Part shown: positions 43,248 to 51,782 of the stretch, piece by piece
Layout: each line of letters begins with the position of its first letter
Numbering within the stretch: position 1 is the first letter of the stretch
Notes under the pieces: model-generated
The model's input: only the letters and a program-made list of their open reading frames with translations
Told to the model about the DNA's origin: nothing
The model's database searches: none
Assembly (NCBI RefSeq): GCF_000372405.1
Contig: NZ_AQVC01000002.1
Coordinates: 1 to 64,000 of the forward strand
Origin: Porphyromonas somerae DSM 23386
GTDB lineage: Bacteria > Bacteroidota > Bacteroidia > Bacteroidales > Porphyromonadaceae
Direction of reading: 5' to 3'
DNA length: 64,000 bases
Position numbers and translations under genes: made by a program

Positions 43248-44711
43248 ATGAAAACAAGAGAAGAGTACATCGAGAGCCTAAGGAAGCTCAACCTAAATGT
43301 ATGGTTTATGGGAAAGAAAATCGATAATCCTGTGGACCACCCTATGATGAGACCATCCCTTAACTCTCTAGCGATGACCTATGAACTGGCACAACAAGAG
43401 GAGTACAAGGACTTGATGACTGCTAAGTCCAACCTCACAGGACACACCATTAATCGCTTTTGCCACATCCATCAGAGCACTGAAGATCTCGTAAATAAGG
43501 TTAAGATGCAACGCCTATTGGGACAAAAGACAGCTTCATGCTTTCAGCGCTGTGTCGGTATGGATGCTTTCAATGCTGTATGGAGTACGACCTACGAAAT
43601 GGACGAAGCTCTAGGCACAGACTACCACCAACGCTTTAGGAAATATGTAGAGTATGTACAGGAAAATGACCTAGTAGTGGATGGTGCTATGACCGATCCC
43701 AAGGGTGATCGTAGCTGCTCTCCATCCCAGCAAGAGGATCCTGATCTTTACGTCCACATCAATGAGATTCGCCCTGATGGCATCGTCGTAACAGGAGCCA
43801 AGGCACACCAGACGGGTTCGGTCAATTCTCACGAGCACCTCATAATGCCCACCTGCACGATGAGAGAAGAGGATGCCGACTACGCTATATCATTTGCAAT
43901 ACCAAGCGACGCCGAGGGTGTGACCATTATCTATGGCCGCCAATCTTGCGACACCCGAAAACTAGAGCCAGGGGCAGAGATAGACCTCGGTAATGCCACC
44001 TTTGGTGGTCACGAAACCCTCTTTGTGATGGATCATGTATTTGTCCCTAATGAGCGCATCTTTATGTGCCGTGAGTACCAGTTCACTAATATGCTGGTTG
44101 AGCGCTTTGCTGGCTACCACAGACAATCCTATGGTGGTTGCAAAGTAGGTGTAGGTGACGTATTAATTGGTGCTGCAGCACTAGCTGCCGACTACAATGG
44201 TGTACCCAAGGCTTCTCACATCAAGGATAAGCTCATTGAAATGGTACACCTTAATGAAACTCTCTACAGCTGTGGCATCGCTTGTTCGGCTGAAGGCAAG
44301 GCCACTTCATCTGGCAACTACCTGATAGATATGTTGCTTGCGAATGTTTGCAAGCAGAATGTAACACGCTTCCCATACGATATCACTCGCCTTGCTGAGG
44401 ATATTGCTGGAGGTCTTATGGTGACGATGCCATCCGAAGCAGATCTAAAGCATGCTGAGATTGGTCCTATCGTAAAGAAGTATTTGGCTGGTGCAAAGGG
44501 GACCGATACTACCAACCGTATGCGAATACTGCGCCTCATTGAGAATCTCTGCTTAGGGACAGCAGCTGTAGGCTACCGCACAGAGAGCTTGCATGGTGCT
44601 GGCTCACCACAAGCTCAGCGCATTATGATTTCTAGACAATGTAATATGGAGGGTAAAAAGGAGCTTGCTAGAACTATAGCAGGTGTAGATACCACATTGG
44701 ATCGTAAATAA
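43248..44711 (+). CDS. abfD: 4-hydroxybutyryl-CoA dehydratase
   Basis: Converts 4-hydroxybutyryl-CoA to crotonyl-CoA by a radical mechanism using FAD and a [4Fe-4S] cluster. The cluster ligands are all present: Cys98 and Cys102 (TASCFQRCVG), His291 and Cys298 (GYHRQSYGGCKV), the same set as in the clostridial enzyme shifted by one residue. Length 487 is normal. It leads the pathway operon behind a B12 riboswitch, though the enzyme itself needs no cobalamin. An Nfu-like protein follows after 20 bp. Confidence 0.95.
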   Translation: MKTREEYIESLRKLNLNVWFMGKKIDNPVDHPMMRPSLNSLAMTYELAQQEEYKDLMTAKSNLTGHTINRFCHIHQSTEDLVNKVKMQRLLGQKTASCFQRCVGMDAFNAVWSTTYEMDEALGTDYHQRFRKYVEYVQENDLVVDGAMTDPKGDRSCSPSQQEDPDLYVHINEIRPDGIVVTGAKAHQTGSVNSHEHLIMPTCTMREEDADYAISFAIPSDAEGVTIIYGRQSCDTRKLEPGAEIDLGNATFGGHETLFVMDHVFVPNERIFMCREYQFTNMLVERFAGYHRQSYGGCKVGVGDVLIGAAALAADYNGVPKASHIKDKLIEMVHLNETLYSCGIACSAEGKATSSGNYLIDMLLANVCKQNVTRFPYDITRLAEDIAGGLMVTMPSEADLKHAEIGPIVKKYLAGAKGTDTTNRMRILRLIENLCLGTAAVGYRTESLHGAGSPQAQRIMISRQCNMEGKKELARTIAGVDTTLDRK

Positions 44712-44731
44712 TAGAAATAGAGGAGTATAAG

Positions 44732-45028
44732 ATGCTCTTAAAATCCCAAATAACAACGGAGAAGGTCTCCCGTGTACTTGAAGAGGTCATCAAGCCTCAG
44801 CTCCAAGTACACGGGGGTGACCTCCACCTCCTTGATATCAAAGGTAATACCATTCGCCTTAAGGTCACGGGGACATGCCAATCTTGCCCTTCCCTTAACG
44901 ACACTATCGAGGAAATTGTTTTACAATCCCTGCAGGACGCCCTTAACGACACCACCATTCAGGTAGAAGTGGATAGAGGGGTAAGCCCTAGCTTAATCCA
45001 AGAAGCACTCAAGATTATTCGTAAATAA
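44732..45028 (+). CDS. NifU C-terminal (Nfu) domain protein
   Basis: A 98-residue stand-alone Nfu domain with the cluster-binding CxxC at Cys49 and Cys52 (GTCQSCPSLNDTIEEI). Such proteins carry or deliver [4Fe-4S] clusters. Its position directly after abfD suggests it loads the dehydratase cluster, an inference from context; P. gingivalis, as I recall, has the same arrangement. Confidence 0.9.
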   Translation: MLLKSQITTEKVSRVLEEVIKPQLQVHGGDLHLLDIKGNTIRLKVTGTCQSCPSLNDTIEEIVLQSLQDALNDTTIQVEVDRGVSPSLIQEALKIIRK

Positions 45029-45055
45029 GTAACCATCATATTTCCAATCACTTGT

Positions 45056-46354
45056 ATGGACTGGAGTAAATTGTATAGTGTTCCGCAGATTTCTGCGGAA
45101 GAGGCTGTTACACACATTAAAGACAACGACCTCGTAGTCGTAGCACATGCAGCCGGTGCACCTCAATTGTGTGTGGATGCTCTGATAAATAACTACCAAG
45201 CATACCACAATGTACGCGTTTTTCATATGCTTACACTGGGCAAGGGAATCTGCAACCCACCAGAGATGGCAGGCCACCTACAACATATTACAAACTTCAT
45301 AGGAGGCAATATGCGTCAAGCCATGAAAGAGAATAGAGTGGACTTTTTCCCTGGATATTTCTCAGAAGTGCCAGCGATGATGAATCCAGGTGAATTATTG
45401 CACCCTGATGTCGCACTGATACAGGTCTCCTACCCCAATGCCGAAGGGTACTGTAGCTTCGGGGTCTCCTGCGATTATACTAAGCCTGCTGCTGAGCAAG
45501 CCAAAGTAGTTATCGCTGAGATGAATGCACAGATGCCATTCATAGGAGGTGACAACCTCATCCATATTTCTAAGATGAATTATGTGGTCAAAGCAGACTA
45601 TCCCTTACATACGATCGCACCTACAGAAATCAAAGAAGTAGAAGAGAGCATTGGGAAATATTGTGCTGAACTTGTAGATAATGGCGACACGCTACAGCTC
45701 GGTATAGGAGCTATTCCAGATGCTGTCCTGCTCTTCCTAAAGGATAAGAAGGACCTTGGAATTCACTCTGAAATGGTCTCGGATGGAGTGGTCGAACTAG
45801 TCAATTCGGGCGTTATTAATGGTAGTCGTAAGCAAATAAATAAGGGGAAGATAGTAGCAACCTTTCTCATGGGCACTCAAGTACTCTACGACTTTGTACA
45901 CAATAACAATGACGTGGAGATGTATCCCGTGGACTATGTCAATGACCCTTGGGTTATTGCTCAAAACGATCACGTAGTTAGCATCAATAGTTGTGTAGAA
46001 GTGGATCTAATGGGGCAGGTAGTCTCTGAGAGTATTGGAGCTCGTCAGATCAGTGGAGTTGGCGGGCAAATAGACTTCGTGAGAGGTGCGGCACGGTCTA
46101 AAGATGGCAAAAGTATTATTGCTATGCCCTCAACAGCTGGACACGGTAAACTATCTCGCATCGTACCTATTATCTCCGAGGGAGCTGCCGTTACTACTTC
46201 TCGCAATGATGTGGACTACATAGTGACAGAGTATGGCATCGCAAAACTAAAGGGGAAAACCCTTCGCGAACGTGCAGAAGCACTCATTGCTATCGCTCAC
46301 CCTTCATTCAGACCTGAACTTGAGGCGGTTTACAGAGAAAAGTATTCACACTAA
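45056..46354 (+). CDS. abfT: 4-hydroxybutyrate CoA-transferase
   Basis: Moves CoA from acetyl-CoA (or butyryl-CoA) to 4-hydroxybutyrate. The 432-residue protein has the acetyl-CoA hydrolase/transferase fold. The catalytic glutamate is Glu239 in LGIHSEMVSDGVVELV, one residue off the clostridial numbering, with the C-terminal GGQIDFVRGAARSKDGKSI and RNDVDYIVTEYGIAKLKGKT typical of this class. It is the third gene of the operon. Confidence 0.92.
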   Translation: MDWSKLYSVPQISAEEAVTHIKDNDLVVVAHAAGAPQLCVDALINNYQAYHNVRVFHMLTLGKGICNPPEMAGHLQHITNFIGGNMRQAMKENRVDFFPGYFSEVPAMMNPGELLHPDVALIQVSYPNAEGYCSFGVSCDYTKPAAEQAKVVIAEMNAQMPFIGGDNLIHISKMNYVVKADYPLHTIAPTEIKEVEESIGKYCAELVDNGDTLQLGIGAIPDAVLLFLKDKKDLGIHSEMVSDGVVELVNSGVINGSRKQINKGKIVATFLMGTQVLYDFVHNNNDVEMYPVDYVNDPWVIAQNDHVVSINSCVEVDLMGQVVSESIGARQISGVGGQIDFVRGAARSKDGKSIIAMPSTAGHGKLSRIVPIISEGAAVTTSRNDVDYIVTEYGIAKLKGKTLRERAEALIAIAHPSFRPELEAVYREKYSH

Positions 46355-46371
46355 TCTATAACAATACTGAT

Positions 46372-47490
46372 ATGCAACTATTTAAACTTAAAACAACCAT
46401 TGACCAGTTTGATACCTTTGCAGACTTTGCCAAGGCATTTAATCTGGGTGAAAAAGACTTGGTAATCACCAATGATTTTCTCTATGAGCCTTTTATGAAG
46501 GCTTGCCACCTCAAATGCCACTTCGTGATGCAGGAGAAGTATGGCTTGGGCGAACCATCCGACGAGATGATGAATAAAATTCTCCTCAATGTTCAGGGGA
46601 AAGACTTTGAGAGAGTCATTGCCATCGGGGGAGGCACTGTTATCGATATTTCCAAGCTCTTTGTCCTCAAGGGGCTAAAGGATGATGTCCTCAGAGCATT
46701 TGACCGGCAGATCCCTCTCGAGAAGGAGAAACAGCTGATCGTGATTCCCACTACCTGTGGCACCGGTAGCGAGGTGACTAATATCTCTATTGCAGAGATT
46801 AAGAGTCGGGGGACCAAAATGGGTCTAGCGGATGATGCAATTGTCGCAGACAATGCTGTGATTATTCCTGAGCTACTGAAAGGACTCCCCTTTAAGTTTT
46901 ACGCCTGTAGCGCTATTGATGCATTGATCCACGCAGTAGAGTCCTACGTCTCACCTAAGGCCAATCCCTATACCGAGCTATTTAGCGAAGCAGCTTGGCG
47001 AATCATTATTGATGTATTCCGCCAGATCAAGGAAAAAGGTGAGGAATATCGATTTGAGGTAATGGGAAAGATGATTATGGCGAGCAACTTTGCTGGCATC
47101 GCCTTTGGCAATGCTGGAGTTGGTGCAGTCCACGCTCTCTCCTACCCTCTCGGAGGCGCTTACCATGTCCCTCATGGCGAAGCTAACTACCAATTCTTTA
47201 CCGAGGTATTTATGGCTTATGAGCGTAAGAACCCCAATGGGCGCATCGCAGAGCTAAAGCAGAAGTTATCTAAGGAACTACAGTGCACACCAGAGGAGGT
47301 TTTTGCAGAAATAGATCACCTTCTCTCGGCACTTATTTCCAAGAATCCACTACACACTTATGGCATGAAGGAGGAGGAGATAGAGGGCTTTGCTGATGCT
47401 GTCCTCGCGACCCAACAGCGACTACTTGCCAATAACTACGTGGCACTCAGCAGAGATGAGATCAGAGATATTTATAAGAAACTATTCTAA
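46372..47490 (+). CDS. 4hbD: NAD-dependent 4-hydroxybutyrate dehydrogenase
   Basis: Reduces succinate semialdehyde to 4-hydroxybutyrate. A 372-residue iron-containing (group III) alcohol dehydrogenase: nucleotide-binding VIAIGGGTVIDISKLF (about 86-101), TTCGTGSEVTNISI, and the metal-ligand histidines in DALIHAVESYVS, GVGAVHALSYPLGG and YHVPHGEAN. Starts 17 bp after abfT and precedes sucD by 29 bp. Confidence 0.92.
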   Translation: MQLFKLKTTIDQFDTFADFAKAFNLGEKDLVITNDFLYEPFMKACHLKCHFVMQEKYGLGEPSDEMMNKILLNVQGKDFERVIAIGGGTVIDISKLFVLKGLKDDVLRAFDRQIPLEKEKQLIVIPTTCGTGSEVTNISIAEIKSRGTKMGLADDAIVADNAVIIPELLKGLPFKFYACSAIDALIHAVESYVSPKANPYTELFSEAAWRIIIDVFRQIKEKGEEYRFEVMGKMIMASNFAGIAFGNAGVGAVHALSYPLGGAYHVPHGEANYQFFTEVFMAYERKNPNGRIAELKQKLSKELQCTPEEVFAEIDHLLSALISKNPLHTYGMKEEEIEGFADAVLATQQRLLANNYVALSRDEIRDIYKKLF

Positions 47491-47519
47491 GAACTATAAC
47501 TCACTAATCACAATACATT

Positions 47520-48881
47520 ATGGAAATAAAAGAAATGGTGGCACTTGCTAAAGTGGCACAGCAAGAATTTGAGCGGAAGTTCGATCAAAAGAGTACTGAC
47601 AGCGTAGTTAAGGCACTCTGCAAGGTAATCTATGACAACGCCGAGATACTTGCACGAGAGGCAGTAGATGAGACCGGCATGGGACGTTACGAGGACAAGG
47701 TGGCAAAGAACCGCAATAAGTCCAAAGGCGTATGGCAGAACCTCCAAGGGAAGAAAACTATGGGGGTAATAGACATTGAGGAAGGCACGGGATTAATTAA
47801 GATAGCAAAGCCGGTAGGGGTAGTAGCCGCTATCACTCCTACAACGAATCCTATCGTGACCCCTATGGCCAACATTGCTTTTGCACTCAAAACAAAGAAT
47901 GCTATCATCGTATCTCCACACCCACGCTCCAAGAACTGCTCTGGACATGCTATTGAACTAATCAAAGGGGTACTGAAAGAGCATAAAGTCCCTGAAAACC
48001 TAGTACAATACCTAGCCGAACCTGGTCTAAATGAGACTCAAGAACTGATGTCGCTTGTAGACGTAGTAGTAGCTACTGGTGGGATGGGTATGGTACACTC
48101 CGCCTATTCTTCTGGCAAACCTTCATTCGGTGTTGGTGCTGGAAACGTACAGGTTATTATTGATGAAAACATCAATGACTTTGATGAAACCGCCAAGATC
48201 ATCATCAAGGGTAGAGCCTTTGATAATGGGATCATCTGCTCTGGAGAGCAGTGCTTCATCTACCCAAAGAAGTATAAGGAGGAGATTTTTGAGGCTTTCA
48301 AGCGCAATGGAGCCTACTTCGTACCCGAAGAATACCACGATAAAATGGTCAATACCATATTTGTAAATGGGACTATTAGTAAAGATGTAGTGGGTAAGGA
48401 CGTAGAGATCATCGCCAAAATGGCTGGCATCGAGATTCCAAAAGACACCCGTATTTTAGTAGTACCTGCAAAGGGAGTAGCTCAAGCCGATCTTATCTGC
48501 AAGGAGAAAATGTGTCCAGTAATGACCTGTCTTCCTTACGATCACTTCGACGAAGCAATAGCTCTTGCCAACGCCAACCTTAATATGGAGGGAAGCGGGC
48601 ACTCAGCTGGTATTCACTCCAATAACCAAGGTAATATCATCAAGGCCGGTAACGACATCAAGGTGTCTCGACTAATAGTCAATGCCCCTTGCTCTATCAC
48701 TGCTGGTGGATCTATTCAGAATGGGCTCTCTGTAACTACTACCCTTGGTTGTGGTACTTGGGGTAACAACTCCATATCTGAGAATTTAACCTACAAGCAC
48801 CTACTCAATATTACTCGTATTGCACGAATGTCTGAGACCATCCATGTCCCTACTGACGAGGAGATTTGGGCAATGAATTAG
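47520..48881 (+). CDS. sucD: CoA-acylating succinate-semialdehyde dehydrogenase
   Basis: Reduces succinyl-CoA to succinate semialdehyde, the entry step to the 4-hydroxybutyrate route. The aldehyde-dehydrogenase fold lacks an extra alcohol dehydrogenase domain. The thioester Cys240 lies in RAFDNGIICSGEQC, and the segment AITPTTNPIVTPM (104-116) matches the CoA-acylating class. Length 453 is like SucD of Clostridium kluyveri. It is the last gene of the operon, followed by a strong terminator. Specificity for succinyl-CoA over other acyl-CoAs is inferred from the neighbours. Confidence 0.92.
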   Translation: MEIKEMVALAKVAQQEFERKFDQKSTDSVVKALCKVIYDNAEILAREAVDETGMGRYEDKVAKNRNKSKGVWQNLQGKKTMGVIDIEEGTGLIKIAKPVGVVAAITPTTNPIVTPMANIAFALKTKNAIIVSPHPRSKNCSGHAIELIKGVLKEHKVPENLVQYLAEPGLNETQELMSLVDVVVATGGMGMVHSAYSSGKPSFGVGAGNVQVIIDENINDFDETAKIIIKGRAFDNGIICSGEQCFIYPKKYKEEIFEAFKRNGAYFVPEEYHDKMVNTIFVNGTISKDVVGKDVEIIAKMAGIEIPKDTRILVVPAKGVAQADLICKEKMCPVMTCLPYDHFDEAIALANANLNMEGSGHSAGIHSNNQGNIIKAGNDIKVSRLIVNAPCSITAGGSIQNGLSVTTTLGCGTWGNNSISENLTYKHLLNITRIARMSETIHVPTDEEIWAMN

Positions 48882-48915
48882 GGTCTGTTGCACGAGGTGC
48901 ACTCCTCACATAAAT

Positions 48916-48960
48916 AAGAGGGGTTGATTGCCAGTCGGCAGTCAACCCCTCTTCTTTTTA
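48916..48960 (+). terminator. Terminator of the 4-hydroxybutyrate operon
   Basis: AAGAGGGGTTGATTGCC pairs with GGCAGTCAACCCCTCTT around a 4-base loop, followed by CTTTTTAC. A classic intrinsic terminator. Confidence 0.88.
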
Positions 48961-49019
48961 CTTTAAAGTAATTAGACTACAACAACGGTATTCAGAACAC
49001 CGCAAGTCACAATCTCAAT

Positions 49020-49271
49020 TTACTTTGCAGGTGCATTCTCAGCAGCACCCTCCATCACTTGCTCAGCAGCCTCAGCGCCTTCCTTTACCTCGTTCTTAAG
49101 GGAATCAAGAGTATCAACCACTTGGTCAGCACCTTGTTCAACACCTTCCTGAACAGTCTCGATAGCCTCTTCAGCTTGTTGTTGCTGGTCGTTATTGTTA
49201 GACTCAGACTTGCATGAAGTGAAAGCGAGAGCAACTGCTACAGCGGCTGCTGCGATAAATAACTTCTTCAT
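49020..49271 (-). CDS. Small acidic lipoprotein
   Basis: An 83-residue predicted lipoprotein (lipobox AFTSC, Cys20) whose mature part is a short, very acidic, Gln/Glu/Ala-rich sequence likely to be one amphipathic helix or disordered. Function unknown. It resembles small abundant envelope lipoproteins by composition only. Confidence 0.75.
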   Translation of the reverse strand: MKKLFIAAAAVAVALAFTSCKSESNNNDQQQQAEEAIETVQEGVEQGADQVVDTLDSLKNEVKEGAEAAEQVMEGAAENAPAK

Positions 49272-49325
49272 AATACAATCTCTAAAAATGTTGTGATAAA
49301 TAAAAGATAAGTTCTTGTGAACAAT

Positions 49326-49841
49326 TCAATTTGTTTTATACTTAAGCCCTTCTAGAGCTTGGAGCTCCTTATTGGCCTTAACTATTTTCTGCTTAAGATT
49401 CTCTTTGTAAGCTGCATATCTGCTTGCTAGGTCACTATCTGCTAATGAAAGCATCTGGACGGCTAGCAGTGCAGCGTTAAGAGAAGCATTGATACCTACC
49501 GTTGCCACAGGCACTCCAGGAGGCATCTGTACGATAGCAAGTAGAGCATCCATCCCCTCAAGGGTCGACTTGATAGGCACTCCAATCACTGGGAGTGTGG
49601 TGAAAGCTGCAATAACTCCACATAGGTGGGCCGCCATACCAGCTGCAGCGATGATCACTTTAATACCACGCCCCTCAGCTTGCTTAGCAAAAGTCTCTAC
49701 CTGCTCTGGAGTCCTATGTGCCGACAAGGCGTGTACCTCATAAGGCACCTCCATCTGCTCTAGTAGGTCAATTGCTTTTTGCATTACAGGCAAGTCACTA
49801 GTACTGCCCATAATAATGCTTACTCTTGGCTGTAAAGACAT
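49326..49841 (-). CDS. purE: N5-carboxyaminoimidazole ribonucleotide mutase
   Basis: Class I PurE of purine synthesis: N5-CAIR to CAIR. GSTSDLPVMQKAI (12-24) and ALSAHRTPEQV (38-48) form the active site, with the conserved catalytic His in SAHR. Length 171 is normal. Located 46 bp after gcvH on the same strand. Confidence 0.95.
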   Translation of the reverse strand: MSLQPRVSIIMGSTSDLPVMQKAIDLLEQMEVPYEVHALSAHRTPEQVETFAKQAEGRGIKVIIAAAGMAAHLCGVIAAFTTLPVIGVPIKSTLEGMDALLAIVQMPPGVPVATVGINASLNAALLAVQMLSLADSDLASRYAAYKENLKQKIVKANKELQALEGLKYKTN

Positions 49842-49887
49842 CTCTTACTAATATATTAATAGGGTGTAAACAGAGCTATGGGCTCTC

Positions 49888-50271
49888 TTACTTCTGGATA
49901 AGTGCCTTGTACTCCTCAGCACTCATCAAATCACCAACCTGATCAGGATCCTCAAGGGTCACCTTGATAATCCAACCTTTTCCGTATGGATCGCTATTCA
50001 CAAGCTCAGGAGCGTCCTCGAGCTCTTCGTTAAACTCATCTACAGTAAATGCTACTGGAGTAAGAAGGTCAGAAACAGTCTTCACAGCCTCAATTGAGCC
50101 AAAAGCCTCACCCGCTGCAATGTCCTCACCTACGCTATCCTCCACATCTACATATACGATCTCACCAAGCTCGCTCTGAGCGAAGTCTGTGATACCTACA
50201 GTGGCCTTGTCGCCTTCTATAAGGAACCATTCGTGATCCTTGCTGTACTTCAAGTTCTCTGGAAAATTCAT
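49888..50271 (-). CDS. gcvH: Glycine cleavage system H protein
   Basis: Lipoyl carrier of the glycine cleavage complex. The lipoylated lysine is Lys64 in [17 protein letters not shown]. The 127-residue length is standard. No gcvT or gcvP is in the window. A TAACTTTG box on the minus strand at 50329-50322 may be its own promoter inside the end of rpoN. Confidence 0.95.
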   Translation of the reverse strand: MNFPENLKYSKDHEWFLIEGDKATVGITDFAQSELGEIVYVDVEDSVGEDIAAGEAFGSIEAVKTVSDLLTPVAFTVDEFNEELEDAPELVNSDPYGKGWIIKVTLEDPDQVGDLMSAEEYKALIQK

Positions 50272-50321
50272 AACTGCGTCTTTTGTTTTTAGTTTTGTTT
50301 TGATTTACAACTTTTATTCGC

Positions 50322-50329
50322 CAAAGTTA
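50322..50329 (-). promoter_or_regulatory. Candidate -7 box of gcvH-purE
   Basis: TAACTTTG on the minus strand, about 50 bases before the gcvH ATG, overlapping the rpoN stop. A matching -33 was not found. Confidence 0.45.
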
Positions 50330-51775
50330 CCAAACTTTTCTCAATCTCGCAATAGGTATGCCCAAACCATCTCTATACTTAGCTATTGTTCGGCGTGCTA
50401 CGGTAAATCCCTCCTCCTTTAATTTGTGTCGGAGAGCTTCGTCGGAAAGGGGATTATTCTTATCCTCCTCCTCAATCAATTGCTTCAACAACTGCTTTAC
50501 CGAATGCGTAGTCACCTCATCTCCGTCATCATTGGTGATACCCTCAGAGAAGAGTTGTTTCAAAGGGATGATCCCGAAATCGGTTTGCACATACTTGGTA
50601 CTAGTCACTCTGGAGATGGTACTGACATCATACCCTACTATATCGGCCACATCCTGAAGAATCATCGGCTTAAGCAACGCCACATCACCCGTAAGAAAGT
50701 AGTCGCGCTGTAATCGGACAATCGCCATCATAGTAGTAATGAGGGTATTATTGCGTTGCTTGATCATCTCCACAAACCCGCGAGCGTCATCAATCTTCTG
50801 CTTAACAAATCGACTTGCTTCACGCTCCTCCTTACCCTTAGGTTCTCTTTGAGTAAGTTCCTGTAGCTGCTCCTCAAACTCATGGCTTACTCTTACCTCG
50901 GGTATATCACCACTATGGAGTGTCACCAGAAGTTCCCCATCGCGCTCAGTAACCTCAAAGTCGGGTATCACCGTCATCAGCGTATCCTGCAACTTACTAG
51001 AAAAGTCTAGCCCTGGACTAGGATTGAGACTAGTAATCAAACGGATAGCTGCCCTTAGCTCCTCCTCACTTGCTTTAGTACTTTCTGAAAGACGGTCAAT
51101 CTGCTTGTGAGTCAGCTCATCAAAGTGGTCTCTTACAAGCTTTCGCGCTAGTTGCACCACTTCGGTAGGCTTACGACGCTCCAATTGTAGCATCAGACAC
51201 TCCTGCAAAGAGCGAGCTGCTATCCCTGCAGGCTCCAAACTCTGCACTACACTCAATATATATATAAGGTGTGCTTCCGATATTTCTATACCCTGGTAGA
51301 TTGCTAAATCGTCCGAAATACCCAGCAGTGATCGCCGGAGATAACCATCATCATCTAGGCTACCAACGAGGAAACTAGCAATTTGCTGATCTCGCTCACT
51401 CAATTCCGTGAGTGGCAATTGCTCATTCAGAGACTCTTGAAGGCTCTGCTCCTCTGCAAAAGGAATCTCATCAGCACCTTTCTGTCCTTCATAGTAGCGA
51501 CGCAGAGTGGTCTCAGGGATGTCATCCACATCTGCATAGTCATCCATGGAGATCTCCTCCTCTGATTGCATCTCGTCAGACAGGCTGTCAAGAGGCTCAT
51601 CAGGATCCGAGTCATGCCCCTCCTCCAGTGCTGGGTTTTCGATCAGCTCCTGTTTGACACGCTCAGCTAGCTCCGTATGAGGAAGCATCACCATATTCAT
51701 CACCTGTATCTGCCAGGTAGAGAGGTTTTGCGCAAGCTTTTGCTTTAGCTTGCTACTATGACCATCGGTCGCCAT
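50327..51775 (-). CDS. rpoN: RNA polymerase sigma-54 factor
   Basis: Alternative sigma factor that needs AAA+ activators and recognises -24/-12 promoters. Region I is the Gln/Leu-rich LKQKLAQNLSTWQIQVMNMV (about 10-29), and the acidic region II follows (about 50-95). Core-binding and DNA-binding regions end with the RpoN box ARRTIAKYRDGLGI near 461-474. Length 482 fits. It begins 8 bp after the transglutaminase-like gene, so both are cotranscribed. No sigma-54 activator gene is in the window. Confidence 0.96.
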   Translation of the reverse strand: MATDGHSSKLKQKLAQNLSTWQIQVMNMVMLPHTELAERVKQELIENPALEEGHDSDPDEPLDSLSDEMQSEEEISMDDYADVDDIPETTLRRYYEGQKGADEIPFAEEQSLQESLNEQLPLTELSERDQQIASFLVGSLDDDGYLRRSLLGISDDLAIYQGIEISEAHLIYILSVVQSLEPAGIAARSLQECLMLQLERRKPTEVVQLARKLVRDHFDELTHKQIDRLSESTKASEEELRAAIRLITSLNPSPGLDFSSKLQDTLMTVIPDFEVTERDGELLVTLHSGDIPEVRVSHEFEEQLQELTQREPKGKEEREASRFVKQKIDDARGFVEMIKQRNNTLITTMMAIVRLQRDYFLTGDVALLKPMILQDVADIVGYDVSTISRVTSTKYVQTDFGIIPLKQLFSEGITNDDGDEVTTHSVKQLLKQLIEEEDKNNPLSDEALRHKLKEEGFTVARRTIAKYRDGLGIPIARLRKVW

Positions 51776-51782
51776 AATTCTG

